Shown: positions 28,133-37,910, counted from the stretch's first letter. The stretch: DNA of 64,000 bases from CAVXNP01 sp963763305 (GCA_963763305.1 CAVXNP010000001.1:2666001-2730000), one strand, 5' to 3'. Notes: a model not told the origin generated them from the sequence alone. Translations and numbers: made by a program.

Positions 28133-28948
28133 TCAACCTCCGAACACGCGCTGGAGAAAGCCCTTCCTGGCCACTTCGGTAAATCGCAGGGGGCGCTCCT
28201 CGCCGAGGATCCGCGCCACCGTGTCGCTGTAGGCCAGCCCGGCCGGCGAGTCGCCGTCCAGGATCACCGGCACGCCCGAATTGGACGCGGCCAGCACCTG
28301 TTCCGATTCGGGGATCACGCCGACCACGCTGATGCCGAGGATGTCCTCCACGTCCTTGACGCTGAGCATGTCGCCATTGGCCACGCGCGCGGGGTTGTAG
28401 CGGGTCAGCAGCAGGTGCTGCTTGATCGCGCCCTCGCCGCGCTCGGCCCGCCGGGTCTTGCTCGACAGCAGGCCCAGGATGCGGTCCGAATCGCGCACCG
28501 AGGAAACCTCCGGGTTGACCACCACCACCGCATGGTCGGCGAAGTACATTGCCAGGTGGGCGCCCTTCTCGATGCCCGCCGGCGAGTCGCATACGACGAA
28601 GTCGAAGCCTTCGGCGGACAGTTCGTCGAGCACCTTCTCCACGCCTTCCTGGGTCAGCGCGTCCTTGTCGCGGGTCTGGCTGGCCGCCAGTACGTACAGG
28701 TTGTCGTGGCGCTTGTCCTTGATCAGCGACTGTTTCAGGGTGGCCTCGCCATGCACGACGTTGATGAAGTCGTACACCACGCGCCGCTCGCAGCCCATGA
28801 TGAGGTCCAGGTTGCGCAGGCCGACGTCGAAGTCGATCACGGCGACCTTCTTGCCGGCAATCGCCAGGCCGGTGGCCAGCGACGCACTGGTGGTGGTCTT
28901 GCCGACGCCGCCTTTGCCGGACGTGACAACGATAATCTCAGCACTCAA
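28133..28948 (-). CDS. minD: Septum-site ATPase MinD
   Basis: A 271-residue ParA-type ATPase that recruits MinC to the membrane. Seen are the deviant Walker A SGKGGVGKTTTSA near residue 10, DFDVGLRNLDLIMG near 40, FVVCDSPAGIEKGA near 120 and a C-terminal amphipathic helix (VARKGFLQRVFGG) for membrane binding. It lies between minC and minE with short gaps (37 and 5 nt), in the standard minCDE order. Confidence 0.96.
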   Translation of the reverse strand: MSAEIIVVTSGKGGVGKTTTSASLATGLAIAGKKVAVIDFDVGLRNLDLIMGCERRVVYDFINVVHGEATLKQSLIKDKRHDNLYVLAASQTRDKDALTQEGVEKVLDELSAEGFDFVVCDSPAGIEKGAHLAMYFADHAVVVVNPEVSSVRDSDRILGLLSSKTRRAERGEGAIKQHLLLTRYNPARVANGDMLSVKDVEDILGISVVGVIPESEQVLAASNSGVPVILDGDSPAGLAYSDTVARILGEERPLRFTEVARKGFLQRVFGG

Positions 28949-28985
28949 GGGCTCATCTCCGGGTGGGTCGTGTCGTGGGTGCCCG

Positions 28986-29765
28986 TCACAGCCGGGCGAT
29001 CAGCAATTTTTCACCATCGAGCCAGCATTGCACAGCCTGGCCTTCGAGGTCCTTGGGGATCTGTTCAAATACGCGGTAGTGGCCGGCGATCGCGACCAGC
29101 TCGGCGCGAAAGTCCGAAACGAAGATACGCGCCTTCTCGTCGCCTTGCGCGCCGGCCATGGCGCGTCCGCGCAGGCCACCGTAAACGTGGATGCTGCCAT
29201 CGGCGATCACCTCGGCGCCGTTGGCGATGGTGCCGGCGACCACCAGGTCCCGCTCGCGGGCGTAGATCTGCTGGCCCGAGCGCACCGTGCCCTCCTGGAA
29301 GTGCGCGCCAAGGCCACTGCCGCCGGCCGGGGCGGGCGCCGGTGCGGCGTGGATCGGCTCACGCGCCGGCGCCGGTGCGCTGGCCGGTGCCGGGACCGGA
29401 GGCGCCACGCTGCCGCCATCGGCCGGCTCGTAGGCGGCGCGGAACTTGGCGATCAGCGGCAGTCCCATGCGCTGGGCCAATGCCTCGGTGGCGCTGGTGC
29501 CGTAGGCCAGGCCCACCGGCAGCATGCCGGCGCTGCGCACCGCCTCGAGCAGCGCGTCGACGGTACCGTCGTCGGGCAGATCGAGCAGGTGGCTCAGGTC
29601 CAGCACCACGGCGGCGCGGGAAAACAGTTGCGGAGCGGCGCGCACACGGCGTTCCAGCTCGTCGCACAGTGCGGCGGCGTCAACCCGCCGCACGCGCACG
29701 CAGGCAATGCCGACCTGGCCGAAGCGCAGGTCGCAGGCGTCGGTGGTATCCATCTTTGCATTCAC
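28986..29765 (-). CDS. minC: Septum-site inhibitor MinC
   Basis: A 259-residue FtsZ polymerisation antagonist. The N-terminal FtsZ-binding domain (residues ~1-110), an Ala/Pro linker (PPVPAPASAPAPAREP) and the C-terminal beta-helix that binds MinD (GTVRSGQQIYARERDLVVAGTIANGAEVIADGSIHVYG) are all visible. The GTG at 29765 overlaps the stop of the upstream GNAT gene (GTGA) and has GGAGAG eight bases before it, so it is preferred over the ATG at 29753. Confidence 0.95.
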   Translation of the reverse strand: MNAKMDTTDACDLRFGQVGIACVRVRRVDAAALCDELERRVRAAPQLFSRAAVVLDLSHLLDLPDDGTVDALLEAVRSAGMLPVGLAYGTSATEALAQRMGLPLIAKFRAAYEPADGGSVAPPVPAPASAPAPAREPIHAAPAPAPAGGSGLGAHFQEGTVRSGQQIYARERDLVVAGTIANGAEVIADGSIHVYGGLRGRAMAGAQGDEKARIFVSDFRAELVAIAGHYRVFEQIPKDLEGQAVQCWLDGEKLLIARL

Positions 29766-30400
29766 AGGTGCCGCTCTCCGGCGAGGCGGCGGGGGTGGGT
29801 AGTCGGAGTTTCAACGTGGCTGGCCGAAAGCGGCAGGTCGCGCTCGGCCAGCCAGGGCTGCGCCGGCAGCCCCCCGTGGTCGAGCCAGGTGTCGCGCACG
29901 TAGGCGTAGCTGGGCAGGTCCTTGGCCAGCAGGCTGACCTGCGGGCCCTGCGGGCCCATCCGTTGCTGGTCCACTTCCTGGAAACCGTAGGTGCCGTGGA
30001 ACAGCACCACCACGTCGTCGCGTGGTTCCAGAAACACCTCGCAGGTGAGCAGGGGCACGCGCACTTCGGCATAGCTGGTGACGTCGCAGTAGAACACCCG
30101 GCCCAGGCCATGGCGGCGATAGGCGTTGGCGATCACGATGCGGTCGATGTACAGGAACGCGGGGTAGTGCTCGCAGAACCAGCGGTAGTTCGGACTGTCA
30201 TACTGGTTGCCTTCGCGCAGGGCGACCAGGAAACCGGCGATGTGGCCATCGATCTCGGCCACCCGGAAATACTCCGCGTGCTGGTAGAAGTACCGCAGCT
30301 GGGCCGCGTCGAGGGCGAGGATGGTGCGACCGGCGGCATTGTTGAGCGCCAGGACGGCATCCAGGTCATGCTCGCGCACGTCACGGATGGCAAGGGCCAT
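29762..30400 (-). CDS. GNAT-family N-acetyltransferase coupled to minC
   Basis: A 212-residue protein of the GNAT superfamily. Seen are the N-terminal MALAIRDVREHDLDAVLALNN, the beta4 region EIDGHIAGFLVAL and the acetyl-CoA-binding stretch IDRIVIANAYRRHGLGRVFY (V/I-x-x-x-R-x-x-G-x-G/A form) near residue 105. The acceptor substrate is unknown; the closest pattern is the C-N hydrolase/YbaK-like GNATs found next to diverse genes. It overlaps minC by four bases, so it is the first gene of the min operon here. The start at 30400 has GGAG seven bases upstream. Confidence 0.82.
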   Translation of the reverse strand: MALAIRDVREHDLDAVLALNNAAGRTILALDAAQLRYFYQHAEYFRVAEIDGHIAGFLVALREGNQYDSPNYRWFCEHYPAFLYIDRIVIANAYRRHGLGRVFYCDVTSYAEVRVPLLTCEVFLEPRDDVVVLFHGTYGFQEVDQQRMGPQGPQVSLLAKDLPSYAYVRDTWLDHGGLPAQPWLAERDLPLSASHVETPTTHPRRLAGERHL

Positions 30401-30603
30401 GCGTTGCTCCGCTTGGGTGGGGGTCGGGCAGGTGGGCCGCCGGTGGCCCGCCTGACGTCGCATTATGACATGGGACGCGGGCGTCACATCATCGAACGGC
30501 GCCCGGATCGACGACGACCAGGTGCCGGCGCGGCCCCACGGAAGAGCCCGCTCAGTGACTTTTTGCGCATTGCGTCGGCGCTGCGCTCGCCTATGATGCG
30601 GCC

Positions 30604-31827
30604 ATGCCCTGGTCCAATTTCAATCACATCCGCCTGCTGCGCATCACCGGCCTGTTCGCCTATCTGTGCACCGGCACGCCGTTGATGACCAGTTGGGCCA
30701 CCGAGCGGCTGGATCTCCTGCACCGGCCCAACTTTTCCTTGTTGCTGCTGACCCTGTCGTATCTGGCCTTCGGCATCCTGTACCTGCTGCTGACCAACAA
30801 CCTGGGCTCGCGCCGCTCGCTGGGCCTGCGTCTGGTCGGCCTGGCGCTGATGACGGTGGCGGCGCTGGCCGTGGGCTGGTACAGCCACAGCGGCCTGTCG
30901 GCGATCCTGATGGTGGTGGTGGCGGTTGTGCTGCCCTGGCTGGTGCCTTTCTGGCTTGGCGTGGCCTGGGTGATCCTGCAGAACCTGGGGCTGGCGGCGG
31001 TGTTCGCCACCTTTCCCGAGCTCAACTACAGCATCCCGCTGGCACTGCTGCAGGCCAGTATCTACATGGGGTTTTCCGCCCTGGGCTTCGTCACGTCGGT
31101 GGTGGCCAGTCAGCAGACCGAGGCCCGCGAGGGGCAGCGCCGGCTGAACTCCGAATTGCGCGCCACCCGCGCCTTGCTGGCCGAGTCCAGTCGGATGGCC
31201 GAGCGCATGCGCATCGCGCGCGAGTTGCACGACCTGATCGGCCACCACCTGACCGCGCTGAGCCTGAACCTGGAAGTGGCCAGCCACCTCACCAACGAGG
31301 CGGCCGCGGTGCACGTGCACAAGGCCCAGGCCACCGCCCGCCACCTGCTGGCGGACGTGCGCGAGGCGGTCAGCGAGCTGCGCCAGGACGATGCGATCGA
31401 CCTGACCCAGGCCCTGCGCAGCCTGGTCGAAGGCGTTCCCAGCCTGAAGGTGCACGTGGAGGTGCCCACGCGGTTCAGTGTGGAGGATCCGCGGCGCGCA
31501 CAGGTGCTGCTGCGCTGCACCCAGGAAATCATCACCAATACCGCGCGGCACGCCGGTGCGCACAATCTGTGGCTGACTTTTGCCTACGCCGGCCCCGACG
31601 CGCTGGGCCTGCACGCGCGGGACGACGGGCGCGGGGCGTCGCACTTCCAGCCGGGCAATGGCCTGGCCGGCATGCGCGAACGGCTGGCCGAGTACGGCGG
31701 CACGGTGGAAGTGGCGACAGCCGCGGGGGCGGGCTTCGCGCTGACCGTGCGTCTGCCGCTGGGCGAGGGTGCCGCCCTGGCCCATACCCCTTCGCGCAAC
31801 GAGCCCCCGGCCCTGACCGTTTCATGA
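30604..31827 (+). CDS. Sensor histidine kinase, DesK/NarL-partner type
   Basis: A 407-residue membrane kinase. About five or six hydrophobic helices fill residues ~15-165. The phosphoacceptor HisKA_3 motif RELHDLIGHHLTALSLNLEVA is near residue 208, and the HATPase domain follows (QEIITNTARHAGA, DDGRG, GNGLAGMRERLAEYGG, near 300-380). The asparagine of the N-box (EIITN) and the G-boxes are intact. The stimulus is unknown; the N-terminal helices could sense membrane state as in DesK. It pairs with the LuxR-type regulator 110 nt downstream. Confidence 0.9.
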   Translation: MPWSNFNHIRLLRITGLFAYLCTGTPLMTSWATERLDLLHRPNFSLLLLTLSYLAFGILYLLLTNNLGSRRSLGLRLVGLALMTVAALAVGWYSHSGLSAILMVVVAVVLPWLVPFWLGVAWVILQNLGLAAVFATFPELNYSIPLALLQASIYMGFSALGFVTSVVASQQTEAREGQRRLNSELRATRALLAESSRMAERMRIARELHDLIGHHLTALSLNLEVASHLTNEAAAVHVHKAQATARHLLADVREAVSELRQDDAIDLTQALRSLVEGVPSLKVHVEVPTRFSVEDPRRAQVLLRCTQEIITNTARHAGAHNLWLTFAYAGPDALGLHARDDGRGASHFQPGNGLAGMRERLAEYGGTVEVATAAGAGFALTVRLPLGEGAALAHTPSRNEPPALTVS

Positions 31828-31936
31828 GACTGCAACCCCACTGCCGCCGTGCGAGAATGCCCGTGCACGCCCGGACGGCGTGTCTGCACGCGGCCCCGAC
31901 GCGCCTCGTGCGCCATCACCGCCCCGAGGAACAGCG

Positions 31937-32578
31937 ATGATTTCCGTTTGTCTCGTCGACGACCAGAACCTGGTGCGCCAGGGTGTCCGTTCGCTGCTGG
32001 ATCTGGCCGAGGACATCAACGTGGTGGCCGAATGCGCCGATGGTGCGCAGGCGGTCCAGGACATCCCGCGAATCAAGCCGGACGTGGTATTGCTGGACCT
32101 GCGCATGCCCAACATGAGCGGGCTGGAAGTGCTGCAGGCCCTGTCCGCGCGCAATGAGCTGCCGCCGACGATCATCCTGACCACCTTCGACGACGACCAG
32201 CTGGTGCTGCAGGGCCTCAAGGCCGGAGCGCGCGGCTACCTGCTCAAGGACGTCTCGCTCGAACAGCTGGTGGAGGCGGTTCGTACCGTTGCCAATGGCG
32301 GTTCGCTGGTAGCACCGATGGTGACCCAGCGGCTGCTGGCAGGGGTTTCCCGGATGCAGAACCAGTTCACCAGCCTGGAGCAGCCCGATCCGCTGACCGA
32401 GCGCGAGACCGAAATCCTGCGCCTGCTCTCGGGCGGCTACAGCAACAAGGAAATCGCCAACTCGCTGAAGGTGGCCGAAGGCACCGTCAAAAACCACGTG
32501 TCCAACATCCTGTCCAAGCTGGGTGTCCGCGACCGTACGCGGGCGGTGCTCAAGGCGCTGGAACTGGGAATCGTCTGA
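31937..32578 (+). CDS. NarL/LuxR-type response regulator
   Basis: A 213-residue regulator: a receiver domain (acidic pair DD at 8-9, phosphoacceptor D54 in VVLLDLRMP, Lys near 104 in GYLLKD) followed by a LuxR/GerE helix-turn-helix (LTERETEILRLLSGGYSNKEIANSLKVAEGTVKNHVSNILSKLGVRDR). The ATG at 31937 has GAGGA upstream. Cognate partner of the kinase at 30604. The target genes are not evident; the adjacent SRPBCC-like gene at 32838 is one candidate. Confidence 0.92.
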   Translation: MISVCLVDDQNLVRQGVRSLLDLAEDINVVAECADGAQAVQDIPRIKPDVVLLDLRMPNMSGLEVLQALSARNELPPTIILTTFDDDQLVLQGLKAGARGYLLKDVSLEQLVEAVRTVANGGSLVAPMVTQRLLAGVSRMQNQFTSLEQPDPLTERETEILRLLSGGYSNKEIANSLKVAEGTVKNHVSNILSKLGVRDRTRAVLKALELGIV

Positions 32579-32837
32579 GGAGCCCGCCGTGGCGGGCCGG
32601 CAGACGGTTCGGCATGGAGGCTGGCGCGACCGCACAGGCCGGGGCTTGCGGAGCGTCTCGCACCCGGTGAGCCGGTGTCACGGCAGCCGATGGCGTTCCT
32701 TTACGCGAGCAAGTAACATCCAGAGCTTCGGTTATTGCCGACCCTCGCCTGTGCCTTCCTCCGGGACCCCGGTCCCGTGGCCGGGACGCCATGGCGAACC
32801 CTTTCAGCGCTGCGTAGAAACGCTCGGAGAACCCTGA

Positions 32838-34226
32838 ATGACGCGTGTTCTTGAATTTATTGTGGCCCTTGTCATCGTTGCCGTGCTTGCCGTCGTGGTG
32901 GGCGTGGTCCTGCCGGGCAGTGGCCACGTCGAGCGGTCGCAGGTCATCGGCAAGGACATGCGCCAGGTCTACGACGTGCTGGCCAACTACCGCCGCTTTC
33001 CGGACTACTCGGTTCTGGGCACGTACGACCCGAACCTGAAGTACGAGCTGTCCGGTCCGGCCTTCGGCCCGGGCGCCGCAATCAGCTGGAGCTCGGATGC
33101 CGGCCGTGTCGGTGACGGCAAGCTGACCATCGCCAGCACCCAGCCGGACTTCAACAAGGTCGACTCGACCGCCCGCGGCGCCCGGATCGTCTGGAATCTG
33201 GACAACGACTGGCGCGGTGCGGACAAGCACTTCACGCTGGATCTGGCCCGACAGGGCAGCCGCGGCCAGCTGACCAAGGTGACCTGGTCCTACGACGTGG
33301 CGTACGGCTTCAACCTGATCAACCGCTACTCGAACCTGTACATCCACGGCAATCCCGATGCGTTCATCCAGTTCAGCCTGGGCAACCTGCAGAACGTGCT
33401 GGCGGCGGTGCCGAACATCGACTACACCCATCTGGTGCCGTACATCGTCCAGACCGAGCCGACGCCGATGCTTGTGGTACCCACCTCGATCGACCGCAGT
33501 GGCGGCCTGGCCGCGCTGTACGACACCACCTCGACCGCGGAAAAGCAGATCCGCGACACCGCCAAGAAGCTGGGCGTGAACATCACCGGCCCGCGCGTGA
33601 TCTTCACCACCAACTACGGTGACCAGACCTACGCCTTCGACGTGGCCATGCCGATCGATGCCACCAGCCTGACCCTCGATGGCCAGAGCATGGAGCTGAC
33701 CGCACCGCAGCCGCCGAAGCTGGACGACAGCGAGCCGGCGCAGGACAGCAGCGTTGCCGATGCCTACACCGCCAACACCAAGGCGGGCGGCCACGACCGC
33801 TTCGGCCGCCTGATCGTCAACGACCAGGTCCGCGCCACGCTGGCGCTGGGTGGTCCGGCCCTTGAAGCTCCCTGGACCGGCACCGCCGCCGGCGTCCCGC
33901 AGACCCGCGAGATGCTCAAGGCCTATGCCGACACCCACGGCTACAAATTCGACGACGTGGTCAACCGCATGTACGACATCCAGGTGCAGGATGAAGTGCG
34001 CGACGACAAGAACAACGTGACCACGTACGCCCGCTTCAACGTGTACCTGCCGCTGACCGGCAATCCGCCGGAACAGACCCCGGAACAGGCCGCCGGCATT
34101 CCGCAGGTGGAGCTGGAAGCTCCGGCCCCGGGCAGCTCCGCCCCGGCCGCCGCGGGTAGCGCAGCCAGCCCGGCCGAAGCGGGTACCGCGGCCAGCCCGG
34201 CCGAGGCGGACAGCGTGGCCGGCTGA
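32838..34226 (+). CDS. SRPBCC-like membrane-anchored protein
   Basis: A 462-residue protein with one N-terminal helix (EFIVALVIVAVLAVVVGVVLPG). Residues ~30-190 look like a polyketide-cyclase/SRPBCC fold (HVERSQVIGKDMRQVYDVLANYRRFPDYSV..., FGPGAAISWSSDAG...). A second half contains DIQVQDEVRDD and a low-complexity tail with tandem GSAASPAEAG-type repeats near 440-460. The function is unknown; in related proteins the fold binds hydrophobic ligands. It starts with GGAGA upstream and is followed by a strong terminator. Confidence 0.75.
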   Translation: MTRVLEFIVALVIVAVLAVVVGVVLPGSGHVERSQVIGKDMRQVYDVLANYRRFPDYSVLGTYDPNLKYELSGPAFGPGAAISWSSDAGRVGDGKLTIASTQPDFNKVDSTARGARIVWNLDNDWRGADKHFTLDLARQGSRGQLTKVTWSYDVAYGFNLINRYSNLYIHGNPDAFIQFSLGNLQNVLAAVPNIDYTHLVPYIVQTEPTPMLVVPTSIDRSGGLAALYDTTSTAEKQIRDTAKKLGVNITGPRVIFTTNYGDQTYAFDVAMPIDATSLTLDGQSMELTAPQPPKLDDSEPAQDSSVADAYTANTKAGGHDRFGRLIVNDQVRATLALGGPALEAPWTGTAAGVPQTREMLKAYADTHGYKFDDVVNRMYDIQVQDEVRDDKNNVTTYARFNVYLPLTGNPPEQTPEQAAGIPQVELEAPAPGSSAPAAAGSAASPAEAGTAASPAEADSVAG

Positions 34227-34246
34227 CTTCCGACCGCCGTGCCATC

Positions 34247-34279
34247 AAACCCCGTCCGCTCGCGCGGGCGGGGTTTTTT
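34247..34279 (+). terminator. Rho-independent terminator
   Basis: AACCCCGTCCGC - CGCGC loop - GGGCGGGGTTTTTTG forms a GC stem followed by six T. It lies 20 nt after the SRPBCC-like gene and before the ABC operon. Confidence 0.85.
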
Positions 34280-34372
34280 GTTCGCGGCGCGTGGGCCCCG
34301 TCGTCCCCACCTCCGGTGCGGTACATTGAATCCTCGGCCGCTCGCGAAGGCCATGCTTCCTGCCCGACTGCG

Positions 34373-35308
34373 ATGATCGAAACCAGCAATTTGACCCGAT
34401 GCTATGGCAGCCTTGTTGCGGTGGACGCGCTGTCGATCCGTGCCGAGCCGGGCCAGGTGCTGGGGTTGCTCGGGCCCAACGGCGCGGGCAAATCCACCGC
34501 GATGCGCCTGATCGCCGGCTTTCTGGCGCCCACTGCCGGCACCGCGCGGGTCTGCGGCCATGACGTGGTTCGCGCGCCATTGCAGGCCAAGCGCGCCCTG
34601 GGCTACCTGCCCGAGGGCGCGCCCAGCTACGGCGAGATGACCGTGCGCGAGTTCCTGCTGTTCATCGTGCGGATGCGGGGGTTGCGCGCGGAGGTCGGGC
34701 GCAGCCGGCTGGACGACGTCATCGCCAGGCTGCAACTGGAGGAGGTGCTCGAGCAGTGCATCGATACCCTGTCGAAGGGACTGCGCCGGCGAGTCGGGCT
34801 GGCGCAGGCGATCCTGCATGATCCACCGGTACTGGTGCTGGACGAGCCGACGGACGGACTGGATCCCAACCAGAAGCACGCGGTGCGCCAGCTGATCGAC
34901 TCGATGGCCAGGGAACGGACCATCCTGATCTCCACCCACCTGCTCGAGGAGGTGCACGCGCTGTGCAACCGGGTGGTGATCATCGCCCGCGGCCGGCTGC
35001 TGGCCGACGCCACGCCGGCCGAACTCGAGCAGCGCTCGCGTTACCACGGGGCGGTGTCCTTCAGTGCGCCAGGGAGTGCCATGTCGCAGGAGATGCTCGG
35101 ACGCCTGCCGCAGGTGGCGGCGATCGAGGTCGATCCGCTGGATGGGCGGATTACGGTGTTTCCCCGGCCCGGTCAGCGGATTCTGGAGCCGGTCGAGAGC
35201 CTGCTGCGGGAGCAGGGCCTGGAAGTGTCCGAGATCCAGCTCGAGCGTGGCCGCCTGGACGAGGTATTCCGTCACATCACCACGGCCAGCCCGGCGGTGG
35301 GCGGATGA
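34373..35308 (+). CDS. ABC transporter ATPase, GldA-like
   Basis: A 311-residue ATPase of the ABC-2 exporter type. Seen are Walker A GLLGPNGAGKSTA near residue 33, signature LSKGLRRRVGLAQA near 133, Walker B VLVLDEPTDGLDP near 153 and the switch-His STHLLEE. A ~90-residue C-terminal extension (YHGAVSFSAPG...) resembles the GldA/NosF-like form. It overlaps the permease gene (ATGA). Substrate unknown; in Bacteroidetes the homologs take part in gliding, elsewhere they occur without gliding. Confidence 0.9.
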   Translation: MIETSNLTRCYGSLVAVDALSIRAEPGQVLGLLGPNGAGKSTAMRLIAGFLAPTAGTARVCGHDVVRAPLQAKRALGYLPEGAPSYGEMTVREFLLFIVRMRGLRAEVGRSRLDDVIARLQLEEVLEQCIDTLSKGLRRRVGLAQAILHDPPVLVLDEPTDGLDPNQKHAVRQLIDSMARERTILISTHLLEEVHALCNRVVIIARGRLLADATPAELEQRSRYHGAVSFSAPGSAMSQEMLGRLPQVAAIEVDPLDGRITVFPRPGQRILEPVESLLREQGLEVSEIQLERGRLDEVFRHITTASPAVGG

Positions 35309-36042
35309 GCGCGACCTCGGCGATCATGCGGCGCGAGCTGCGCAGCTACTTTGTCACCCCGGTGGCCTACGTGTTCCTGGTGATCTTCCTGGTGCTCTCG
35401 GGGATACTCACCTTCTATGGCGGCGACTTCTACGAGCGCGGGCAGGCGGACCTGCAGCCATTCTTCGTGGTGCATCCGTGGTTGTACCTGATTCTTGCGC
35501 CGGCGTTGTCGATGCGGATGTGGGCCGAGGAAGCCAAGAGCGGCACGCTGGAGTTGCTGCTGACCCTGCCGGTGACCCTGGCCCAGGCCATGCTCGGCAA
35601 GTTCCTTGCCGCATGGCTCTTCCTGGGTCTGGCGCTGGCGCTCACCTTTCCGGTGTGGCTGACCGTCAACTATCTGGGTGCGCCGGACAATGGGGTGATC
35701 CTGGCCGGCTATCTGGGCAGCTGGCTGATGGCCGGTTCGTTCCTGGCGATCGGCGCCTGCCTCTCCACGGTGACACGCAGCCAGGTGGTGGCGTTCATCC
35801 TGACTGCCCTGGTCTGCGTATTGCTGATTCTGGCCGGGCAGCCGCAGGTACTCGATTTCTTCCAGGGCGCGCTGCCGCGCCGGCTGGTCAACGCGGTCGC
35901 GCACCTGTCGATGCTGCGCCATTTCCAGGCGATCGCGCGCGGGGTGCTGGATGTGCGTGATCTGCTCTACTTCCTGCTCAGCATCGTGGCCTGGCTGACC
36001 GCCGGCGTGCTGGTGCTCGATCTCAAGCGGGCCAGTCGATGA
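35305..36042 (+). CDS. ABC-2 type permease, GldF-like
   Basis: A 245-residue membrane subunit with six hydrophobic helices. Landmarks are IMRRELRSYFVTPVAYVFLV, APALSMRMWAEEAKSGTLELLLTLPVT and SMLRHFQAIARGVLDVRDLLYF, as in the GldF/ABC-2 group. Start and stop overlap both neighbours by four bases, so the three-gene operon is translationally coupled. Confidence 0.9.
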   Translation: MSATSAIMRRELRSYFVTPVAYVFLVIFLVLSGILTFYGGDFYERGQADLQPFFVVHPWLYLILAPALSMRMWAEEAKSGTLELLLTLPVTLAQAMLGKFLAAWLFLGLALALTFPVWLTVNYLGAPDNGVILAGYLGSWLMAGSFLAIGACLSTVTRSQVVAFILTALVCVLLILAGQPQVLDFFQGALPRRLVNAVAHLSMLRHFQAIARGVLDVRDLLYFLLSIVAWLTAGVLVLDLKRASR

Positions 36043-37910
36043 GCCAGCCCTCGATTCCCCGGCGCAGCCGGTTGTTGCTGGCGCTGGCCCTGCTGGCGAT
36101 CGCCTTCGTCGGCCTGACCCTGCTGAGCAGCCGCTGGATGCGCGCGTCCCGCGTCGACCTGACTGCCGACCACCTGTACACGCTGGCGCCGGGCACCCTG
36201 AAGATCGTCGACGGGCTGCACCGTCCGTTGCGGCTGACTCTGTATTTTTCCGAGCACGCCACGCGGGACTTGCCGCAGTTGCGCAGCTACCAGCAGCGCG
36301 TGCGCGAGATGCTGCAGGAGATGGTCGCCCGCGGACATGGCCGGATCCGGCTGCAGGTGGTCGATCCGGTGCCGTACTCCGACGACGAGGCCAGCGCCGA
36401 GGGAGCGGGGCTGACCCCGGCCAACGGCGGCAGCAACGGAGAGCGGGTATTTTTCGGCCTGGTCGGCACGACCCTCCCCGAAGGCTCGGAAAGCGCCGGC
36501 GAGCGGAGTTTGTCGATTCCGTTTTTCGATCCGGCCCGCGAAACCTTTCTCGAATACGACATCGCCAAGCTGCTGTACGAGCTGGACCAGCCGCGAAAGC
36601 CTCGGGTCGGGCTGATCAGTTCGCTGCCGCTGGAAGGCAACCCGGTACTGGGCGAGCAGCCGTGGGCGGTGATGCGCCAGTTGCAGCAGTTGTTCGACGT
36701 CACCGCCATGTCGCCGCAGCACCTGACGCGCATCGACAACGACATCCAGGTACTGCTGCTGGTGCATCCGAAGCGACTGCCCGCCGATGCGTTGTACGCG
36801 ATCGACCAGTACGTGCTTGGCGGTGGGCATCTGGTGGTGTTCGTCGACCCGGACGCCGAGCTGGATACCACGCCCTACGTCGACAGCAACGGTACCATCG
36901 ACGATCACAACTCCGACCTGCCGCGCCTGTTCGCCGCCTGGGGTGTGGCTTTCGATCCGCGGCGGGTGGTGCTCGACCGCAGTCGCGCGCTGCAGATCGA
37001 GCTGGGCGGCAGCAGCTTCAATCATCCGGCGATGCTCGGGCTTGGCACCCAGGAGCTCAACCGCAACGACGTGGTCACTGCCAGTCTGCAGCGCATCAAT
37101 GTCTCCACCGCCGGCAGTTTCGACCTGACTCCGGACGCGACCACCCGGCTGGTGCCGTTGCTGCAGTCCAGTGCCGACGCCGAACGGGTACCGGTGCAGC
37201 GGGTGCTCGAGGCCACCACCGAACCATCCATGCTGCTGTCCGATTACCGGCCCGACGCGGCTCACTACGTGATCGCCGCCCGGCTCCACGGCCAGCTCGA
37301 GAGCGCGTTTCCTGAGCGATCCGGCACGCCGGCTCACCTGGCGAAGTCACGTCCTGACGCGGAGGTGATCCTGCTGGCCGATACCGACCTGCTCAGCGAC
37401 CGCTTGTGGGTGGAGACCCGCAATTACCTGGGGCAGCCGGCGCTGAGTGCGTTCGCCAACAATGGCGACTTCATCATCAACCTGGTGGACAACCTCAGTG
37501 GCTCGTCGGCGTTGCTGTCCATTCGAGGCCGCTCCACCTCGCAGCGGCCGTTCACCCGGGTGCGGGCGCTGCAGGCCGCGGCCGACCAGAAATTCCTGCA
37601 GAAAAAGCGCGAACTCGAGCGGGAACTGGCCGAGACCAGGAGCCGACTCGACGAGTTGCAGCCAGCCAAGGGCGGCCGGGCCGCGGCGAAGGCCACCGCC
37701 CAGCAGAAGAACGAGATCGAGCAGTTCCAGCAGCGCCGCCTGGCGATCAACAAGGAGCTGCGCGACGTGCAGCACCAGCTCAATGCCGAGATCGATGCGT
37801 TGGGGCTGCGCCTGAAATTTCTCAATATCGTGCTGCTGCCGGCGCTGGTGACCCTGATCGGCCTGATCTACGGCTGGCGCCGGGTACGCAAGAGCCGCTC
37901 GCGAGGCTGA
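36039..37910 (+). CDS. ABC auxiliary protein, GldG-like
   Basis: A 623-residue protein with an N-terminal helix (SRLLLALALLAIAFVGLTLLS), a periplasmic domain of the ABC_transp_aux type (PF09822: VDLTADHLYTLAPGTLKIVDGL, RPLRLTLYFSEHA), a DUF4350-like core (VGLISSLPLEGNP, LLLVHPKRLPADALYAIDQYVLGGGHLVVFVDPDAE), a charged coiled coil near 515-580 and a C-terminal helix (FLNIVLLPALVTLIGLIYGW). It completes the GldA-F-G-like cassette. Confidence 0.9.
   Translation: MSQPSIPRRSRLLLALALLAIAFVGLTLLSSRWMRASRVDLTADHLYTLAPGTLKIVDGLHRPLRLTLYFSEHATRDLPQLRSYQQRVREMLQEMVARGHGRIRLQVVDPVPYSDDEASAEGAGLTPANGGSNGERVFFGLVGTTLPEGSESAGERSLSIPFFDPARETFLEYDIAKLLYELDQPRKPRVGLISSLPLEGNPVLGEQPWAVMRQLQQLFDVTAMSPQHLTRIDNDIQVLLLVHPKRLPADALYAIDQYVLGGGHLVVFVDPDAELDTTPYVDSNGTIDDHNSDLPRLFAAWGVAFDPRRVVLDRSRALQIELGGSSFNHPAMLGLGTQELNRNDVVTASLQRINVSTAGSFDLTPDATTRLVPLLQSSADAERVPVQRVLEATTEPSMLLSDYRPDAAHYVIAARLHGQLESAFPERSGTPAHLAKSRPDAEVILLADTDLLSDRLWVETRNYLGQPALSAFANNGDFIINLVDNLSGSSALLSIRGRSTSQRPFTRVRALQAAADQKFLQKKRELERELAETRSRLDELQPAKGGRAAAKATAQQKNEIEQFQQRRLAINKELRDVQHQLNAEIDALGLRLKFLNIVLLPALVTLIGLIYGWRRVRKSRSRG

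Noticed and set aside
32579..32837. A small RNA or tRNA in the gap after the response regulator
   Set aside because: A GCCCGCC/GGCGGGC hairpin is present, but no cloverleaf or known RNA motif can be made from the sequence.
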